A DNA stretch of 64,000 nucleotides, taken from assembly GCF_023555495.1 (NCBI RefSeq), contig NZ_JALCZO010000005.1:186001-250000 (forward strand), given 5' to 3'. Below the pieces are notes generated by a model. That model was not told the origin of the DNA. It was given only the letters and a program-made list of their open reading frames with translations, and made no database searches. Of this stretch, positions 59,998 through 64,000 are shown in pieces. The position numbers and the translations under genes are program-made. The number at the start of each line of letters is the position of its first letter. The first letter of the stretch is position 1. This DNA is from Polaribacter sp. Z022 (lineage in GTDB: Bacteria; Bacteroidota; Bacteroidia; Flavobacteriales; Flavobacteriaceae).

Positions 59998-61263
59998 TTA
60001 TCCAATATTGGTTCCATTAGGAATTGTAGCATCTTTTTTAATTACAACGATACCATCTTTAACCATATATGTATCTGTTTCAATATCATCTATATGTGTA
60101 CCTCCATTAATTCTTACATCATCTCCAATTCTACAGTTTTTATCTACAATACAATTATGAATGTAGCATCTGTCTCCAATTCCCATCATAATTTTAATGT
60201 CATTTTGAGCAACTTCTTCTAAAGATTCGTATGAATCATTACCCATCATATAAGTATTAGAAATTAGTGAGTTTTTACCAATTCTAGAACGAATTCCAAT
60301 TACAGATCTTTCAATTTTTTCAGCTTGTATTAAACAACCATCACCAATTACAGCTCTATTTAATATTGAACCTGCTATTTTAGAAGTAGGTAATATTCTT
60401 GCTCTTGTATATATACCTTTTGCATCGTATAAATTAAATTGAGGTACATCATCTGTTAAACCTAAATTTGCTTCAAAGAAAGAATCAATTGTACCTATGT
60501 CTTCCCAATAACCTTCATATTGGTAACTTAGAGTTTTGTGTTGGTTAATAGCTTTCGGAATAATTTCTCCACCAAAATCATTGGTGTCTGGGTTTTCCAT
60601 TAATTTTATTAATAAGTCTCTATTAAATATATAGATTCCCATTGATGCTAAATAATCTCTATTTTGAGATTTCATTTCTTCACCAACATCAGATGTCCAA
60701 TCTGGTAATAATTCTGCTCCAGGTTTTTCAATAAAAGAAGTAATTATATTTTCTTCATTAGTTTTTAATAAACCAAAAGATGTAGCATCTTTAGCGTTTA
60801 CAGGATATGTAGCAATAGATATTTCTGCACCACTTTCTTCGTGTTTTTTAATCATATCATTAAAATCCATTTGATATAATTGGTCTCCAGAAAGAATTAA
60901 AGCATATTCAAAGTCGTTTGCTAAAAAATGTTGCATACTTTGTCTTACAGCATCTGCAGTTCCTTGAAACCATTTATCGCTATGAATTGTTTGTTCTGCA
61001 GCTAATACATCTACAAAAGCAGAACTAAAAAAGCTAAAATGATATGTGTTTTTAATGTGTGCATTTAAAGAGGCAGAATTAAACTGAGTTAATACATACA
61101 TTCTTTTTATATCTGAATTAATACAATTAGAAATAGGTATATCTACTAATCTATATTTACCAGCAATAGGTACAGCAGGTTTAGATCTATCTTTTGTTAA
61201 AGGGTATAACCTAGAACCTTGTCCACCACCTAAAATTATTCCTAATACTTTATCATTTATCAT
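59998..61263 (-). CDS. glgC: Glucose-1-phosphate adenylyltransferase (ADP-glucose pyrophosphorylase)
   Basis: Enzyme of 421 residues that makes ADP-glucose from glucose 1-phosphate and ATP, the donor for glycogen synthesis. The N-terminal GGGQGSRLYPLTKDRSKPAV is the nucleotide-binding start, followed by VDIPISNCINS and the catalytic region LILSGDQLYQMDF. The segment GLLKTNEENIITSFIEKP contains the glucose-1-phosphate-binding Glu/Lys. The C-terminal part (about 310-421) is a left-handed beta-helix with hexapeptide repeats, for example RCYIHNCIVDKNCRIGDDV. The gene is 4 bases downstream of the GT4 gene. Confidence 0.95.
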   Translation of the reverse strand: MINDKVLGIILGGGQGSRLYPLTKDRSKPAVPIAGKYRLVDIPISNCINSDIKRMYVLTQFNSASLNAHIKNTYHFSFFSSAFVDVLAAEQTIHSDKWFQGTADAVRQSMQHFLANDFEYALILSGDQLYQMDFNDMIKKHEESGAEISIATYPVNAKDATSFGLLKTNEENIITSFIEKPGAELLPDWTSDVGEEMKSQNRDYLASMGIYIFNRDLLIKLMENPDTNDFGGEIIPKAINQHKTLSYQYEGYWEDIGTIDSFFEANLGLTDDVPQFNLYDAKGIYTRARILPTSKIAGSILNRAVIGDGCLIQAEKIERSVIGIRSRIGKNSLISNTYMMGNDSYESLEEVAQNDIKIMMGIGDRCYIHNCIVDKNCRIGDDVRINGGTHIDDIETDTYMVKDGIVVIKKDATIPNGTNIG

Positions 61264-61267
61264 TGCT

Positions 61268-62473
61268 TTATATTTTTACAGATTTATATAATTCTTCTAC
61301 TTGTTTTGCTATTGATATCCAGTCGAAATATTCTTCAACTCTTTTTCTACCTTTTTTAGCCATTGATTTTTTTAACTCAGGATCATTAATAACTTTATTA
61401 ACTCCATCAGCTAAATCTCGTGCAAATTTATCTGGATTAACAGGTTCAAAAGGAGCAGAGTCTTGTTGTTCTACAGGTATTAGTAAACCTGTTTCTCCAT
61501 GAACAACTACTTCTTTAATGCCTCCAACAGCACTAGCAACAACAGCTGTATCACAAGCCATGGCTTCTATGTTTATAATTCCAAAAGGTTCATATATTGA
61601 TGGACAACAAAAAACATCAGCATGAGAATATAACTGAATTATTTCTTCTTTGGTTACCATCTTATCAATCCAGATTACGTTTTTACGTGTTTTTTTTACT
61701 TCGTTAACAGCATCTTCCATTTCTTTTCCAATTTCTGGAGTATCTGGTGCACCTGCACAAAGCACAATTTGTGTATCTGGATCTATATATTTTATTGCGT
61801 TAACTAAGTGTATAATTCCTTTTTGTCTAGTAATTCTACCAACAAAAAGTACATAAGGTTTATTTTTGTCTACTCCATATTCATCTAAAGTAGAAGTTTC
61901 TGTAGTAGTTACATATTGTTGTAGGTTTATTCCGTTGTAAATTACTTTTACTTTACTTTCGTCTACATTAAAATGTTTTAAAACATCTTCTTTAGTTTCT
62001 TCTGAAACAGCAATTAAGGCATCAGCCATTTCAATTGCAGTTTTTTCTATCCAAGAAGAAGCATCATAACCACGTCCTAATTGTTCTCTTTTCCAAGGTC
62101 TAAGAGGTTCTAAAGAATGGGTTGTAATTACTAAAGGAATTCCATAACAAAGTTTAGCAACAATACCTGCAAAATGAGAATACCAAGTATGACAATGTAC
62201 AACATCAGCATCAATTGGTTCTGCATTCATATGCAAGCCAGTGCTTAAAGTTTTAAATATTGCTTTAAGTTTATCGTCAGAATTTTCAAACACAGGGTTT
62301 TCGTATGGATATCCTTTTACAGTAGGATTGCTATTAGTTTCGTCCTGATCTCCAAAACAGCGAACATCAACTTTAATAAGTTTTGCTAGTTCTGCTGCAA
62401 GATATTCTACATGAACACCTGCACCACCATATACATAAGGGGGGAATTCTCTAGTATAAAAAAGGGCTTTCAT
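61268..62473 (-). CDS. glgA: GT4 ADP-glucose glycosyltransferase, GlgA/GlgM (Coryne-type) branch
   Basis: Glycosyltransferase of 401 residues with a GT-B fold. The N-terminal FPPYVYGGAGVHVEYLAAEL and the C-terminal EPFGIINIEAMACDTAVVAS (GT4 E-x7-E motif) are diagnostic. It is not the longer GT5 GlgA of enterobacteria. It belongs to the actinobacterial-type branch, whose mycobacterial member GlgM joins ADP-glucose and glucose 1-phosphate to form maltose 1-phosphate. Because glgE follows in the same operon, a GlgM role is the more economical reading, but elongation of glucan from ADP-glucose is not excluded. It is the first gene of the operon; I find no full consensus promoter in the 209-base gap before it. 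Confidence 0.88.
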   Translation of the reverse strand: MKALFYTREFPPYVYGGAGVHVEYLAAELAKLIKVDVRCFGDQDETNSNPTVKGYPYENPVFENSDDKLKAIFKTLSTGLHMNAEPIDADVVHCHTWYSHFAGIVAKLCYGIPLVITTHSLEPLRPWKREQLGRGYDASSWIEKTAIEMADALIAVSEETKEDVLKHFNVDESKVKVIYNGINLQQYVTTTETSTLDEYGVDKNKPYVLFVGRITRQKGIIHLVNAIKYIDPDTQIVLCAGAPDTPEIGKEMEDAVNEVKKTRKNVIWIDKMVTKEEIIQLYSHADVFCCPSIYEPFGIINIEAMACDTAVVASAVGGIKEVVVHGETGLLIPVEQQDSAPFEPVNPDKFARDLADGVNKVINDPELKKSMAKKGRKRVEEYFDWISIAKQVEELYKSVKI

Positions 62474-62682
62474 AAATTTTTAGTAATTAAGTTTCTTAGT
62501 TGTTTTTAGAATCAAAAGGTAAGAAAATACTATTTAATCTACTAAAAAAGAAGCGTCATTTATTTATGAATAGTCATTATTATGAAACTCTTAATAATAA
62601 GATGTAATCTTGTATTTTATTGCAAAATTATCACTAGAAATCAAATTATATCTTTTATATTTTATCATTTTATAGATAAAAT

Positions 62683-63264
62683 TTAACTATTTCTTTGTTT
62701 GTTGATTTCATCTTGTAGTTGTCTTCGAAGTTTTTGTTCTCTTTCTAAAGACTTTTTTCGATGAATTTCAAACTCTTGTTCAACGTCAATTAAATTATTT
62801 TGAGCTTCTTTTGTTAAGATATTACTTCTAAAAAATTTAAATATAAAATAAGCTAATGCTAAAATAAGTGCGGTTATGATGCTCCAAAGAATTATGTTAT
62901 AAGTTGTTTTGTTTAATTGTATTCCAAATAAAGCTATAGATTCTTCTTTTTTTATAGCTTCAGATAATGCTACTTGAGTATTAGAAAGATTTTTTTTAAC
63001 TTCTTTTATGTTTGCTATTTCAGTTTTTAATAACTGATCTTTTGTGTTAAATGCTTTTTTAGAAGATTTTAAAGAGTCTAAAACATTTAGTTTTAGTTTT
63101 TGATATCTTTCTTTACTAATTACCTTGTAAACTTGATATGATGTAGATGTTCTATAAATTTTGTCAAATTGACTTTCTATTGAGTTAGATTCTGTAATTG
63201 TTTCTTGAGAAAAAACTGAAATTGAAAAAGAGAAAAATAATAATGCTAAGAGTTGTAATTTCAT
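62683..63264 (-). CDS. Membrane protein with coiled coil, function unknown
   Basis: Protein of 193 residues with a signal peptide (FFSFSISVFSQ, residue 20), a helical region with coiled-coil character (about 60-110), a transmembrane segment (about 125-146, NIILWSIITALILALAYFIF) and a charged C-terminal coiled coil (about 150-193, DVEQEFEIHRKKSLEREQKLRRQL). Similar flavobacterial proteins are often annotated as tRNA (guanine-N1)-methyltransferase; I see no methyltransferase motif and consider such a label wrong here. It may have a role in the envelope. It lies just downstream of rplT, beyond the terminator. Confidence 0.7.
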   Translation of the reverse strand: MKLQLLALLFFSFSISVFSQETITESNSIESQFDKIYRTSTSYQVYKVISKERYQKLKLNVLDSLKSSKKAFNTKDQLLKTEIANIKEVKKNLSNTQVALSEAIKKEESIALFGIQLNKTTYNIILWSIITALILALAYFIFKFFRSNILTKEAQNNLIDVEQEFEIHRKKSLEREQKLRRQLQDEINKQRNS

Positions 63265-63304
63265 TTTATAATTTATATTAGGGGTTTAAAAATATAAAAG
63301 TAAT

Positions 63305-63334
63305 AAAAAAACCCAAACTAAAAGTTTGGGTTTT
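63305..63334. terminator. Rho-independent terminator after rplT
   Basis: AAAACCCAAACT at 63308-63319 pairs with AGTTTGGGTTTT at 63323-63334, with an A-run on the left and T on the right. On the minus strand it ends the rpmI-rplT transcript, 23 bases after the rplT stop. Confidence 0.9.
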
Positions 63335-63357
63335 AAATATAAGCAAGTATTTATAAT

Positions 63358-63702
63358 TTATTTTATTTTTTCTACAACTGCCTTAAAAGCGTCTGGGTTG
63401 TTTACAGCTAAATCTGCTAAAACCTTACGGTTTAATTCAATGTTATTAGCTTTCACTTTTCCCATAAACTGAGAGTAAGACATTCCGTGTAAACGAGCTG
63501 CAGCGTTAATACGTACAATCCATAAAGAACGGAAGTTTCTCTTATTGTTTTTACGGTCTCTATATGCATAAAGCATACCTTTTTCAACCGCATTTTTTGC
63601 TACTGTATAAACGTTTTTTCTACGTCCAAAGTAACCTTTTGCTGCCTTCAAGATTTTTTTTCTTCTATTTCTTGAGGCTACTGAATTTACTGATCTTGGC
63701 AT
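63358..63702 (-). CDS. rplT: 50S ribosomal protein L20
   Basis: Ribosomal protein of 114 residues. The sequence [16 protein letters not shown], then [18 protein letters not shown] and [20 protein letters not shown] is that of L20. It is an assembly protein of the large subunit and, in other bacteria, represses its own operon. Here it follows rpmI with 96 bases between, in the usual infC-rpmI-rplT order; infC would lie beyond the window edge. Confidence 0.98.
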   Translation of the reverse strand: MPRSVNSVASRNRRKKILKAAKGYFGRRKNVYTVAKNAVEKGMLYAYRDRKNNKRNFRSLWIVRINAAARLHGMSYSQFMGKVKANNIELNRKVLADLAVNNPDAFKAVVEKIK

Positions 63703-63798
63703 AATTTCAATGTTTTTTGTAGTAGGCGATTCATTTAAGAATACTTTTTGTTTTTTTGCCTAACTCCATGGTTAATAATTAAATTCCCTAGTTTAAAC

Positions 63799-63996
63799 TT
63801 ATTTTAAGTTTAATTGTTGCTTAATGTTAGCCTCGTCAGATTTATGTACTAAACCATCATGAGTTAACTTTAATTTACGTTTTTTAGACTTCTTTGTTAA
63901 GATGTGACTTTTAAACGCGTGCTTTCTTTTTAATTTTCCAGTACCAGTAACTTTAAATCGTTTTTTGGCGCTAGATTTGGTTTTCATTTTAGGCAT
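63799..63996 (-). CDS. rpmI: 50S ribosomal protein L35
   Basis: Ribosomal protein of 65 residues, beginning [25 protein letters not shown] in form (first 15 residues [15 protein letters not shown] are the family signature) and containing [19 protein letters not shown]. It is the gene before rplT on the minus strand. The window ends 4 bases beyond its start codon, so the leader and infC are not visible. Confidence 0.97.
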   Translation of the reverse strand: MPKMKTKSSAKKRFKVTGTGKLKRKHAFKSHILTKKSKKRKLKLTHDGLVHKSDEANIKQQLNLK

Positions 63997-64000
63997 CTCT

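Noticed and set aside
62659..62682. Hairpin ATTTTATC/GATAAAAT next to the stop of the coiled-coil membrane protein
   Set aside because: It is made of A and T pairs almost only and lacks a convincing T-run, so calling it a terminator is not justified.
62474..62682. Promoter for the glgA-glgC-glgE operon
   Set aside because: A TAATTTTG box occurs on the minus strand, but no TTG is found at 17-23 bases, so no consensus promoter can be placed.

Overview
The window is strongly AT-rich and reads as chromosome of a marine member of the Flavobacteriaceae. The evidence is SusC/SusD outer-membrane machinery, type IX secretion (T9SS) C-terminal sorting domains on secreted enzymes, many lipoproteins with 'SC' lipoboxes, weak or absent Shine-Dalgarno sites, and promoters of the Bacteroidetes form TTG-N17-23-TAnnTTTG. 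The species cannot be named from the sequence alone.

Region 1 (1-43853, all plus strand) is a large polysaccharide utilization locus (PUL) for a sulfated galactan, most probably a carrageenan. It holds eight S1-type sulfatases, three GH2 beta-galactosidase-type enzymes, a GH110 alpha-1,3-galactosidase, three beta-helix proteins resembling GH82 iota-carrageenases, a beta-propeller-headed protein resembling GH150 lambda-carrageenase, a GH-A clan (GH42/GH167-like) glycosidase, a SusC/SusD pair with a small third lipoprotein, a second TonB-type barrel protein, and the tail of a FAD-dependent oxidoreductase cut by the window edge. Alternating alpha-1,3- and beta-1,4-galactose, sulfated at several positions, would be taken apart by exactly this set. 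I see no 3,6-anhydrogalactosidase or anhydrogalactose catabolic gene, no regulator and no sulfatase-maturing enzyme in the visible part.

Region 2 (43922-51028) is housekeeping: Fe/Mn superoxide dismutase and fructose-1,6-bisphosphatase (minus), a GNAT acetyltransferase and aspartate kinase (plus), an OlsF-type bifunctional acyltransferase for amino-acid lipids, a small lipoprotein (minus) and peptide release factor 1.

Region 3 (51029-51802) has no protein gene but is highly structured. It carries three tandem, diverged copies of a roughly 235-245 bp unit. Read on the minus strand, each copy has the same order: two near-palindromic TCACTGTTTTCCGTGA-type sites, an ATACCC-N7-GGGTAT palindrome, a perfect TTG-N20-TAnnTTTG promoter, a transcript of about 105 nt, and a Rho-independent terminator whose loop contains CCCC(C)U. 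I interpret this as three paralogous, co-regulated small RNA genes. It is the most novel-looking feature of the window.

Region 4 (51803-62473, minus strand) is storage-polysaccharide metabolism: a GT4 GlgA/GlgM-type enzyme, glgC, glgE, a maltokinase and glgB in one tight operon, followed after a gap by a GH31 alpha-glucosidase. It looks like the maltose-1-phosphate (GlgE) route to alpha-glucan. Region 5 (62683-63996, minus) holds a small membrane coiled-coil protein and the ribosomal protein genes rplT and rpmI.
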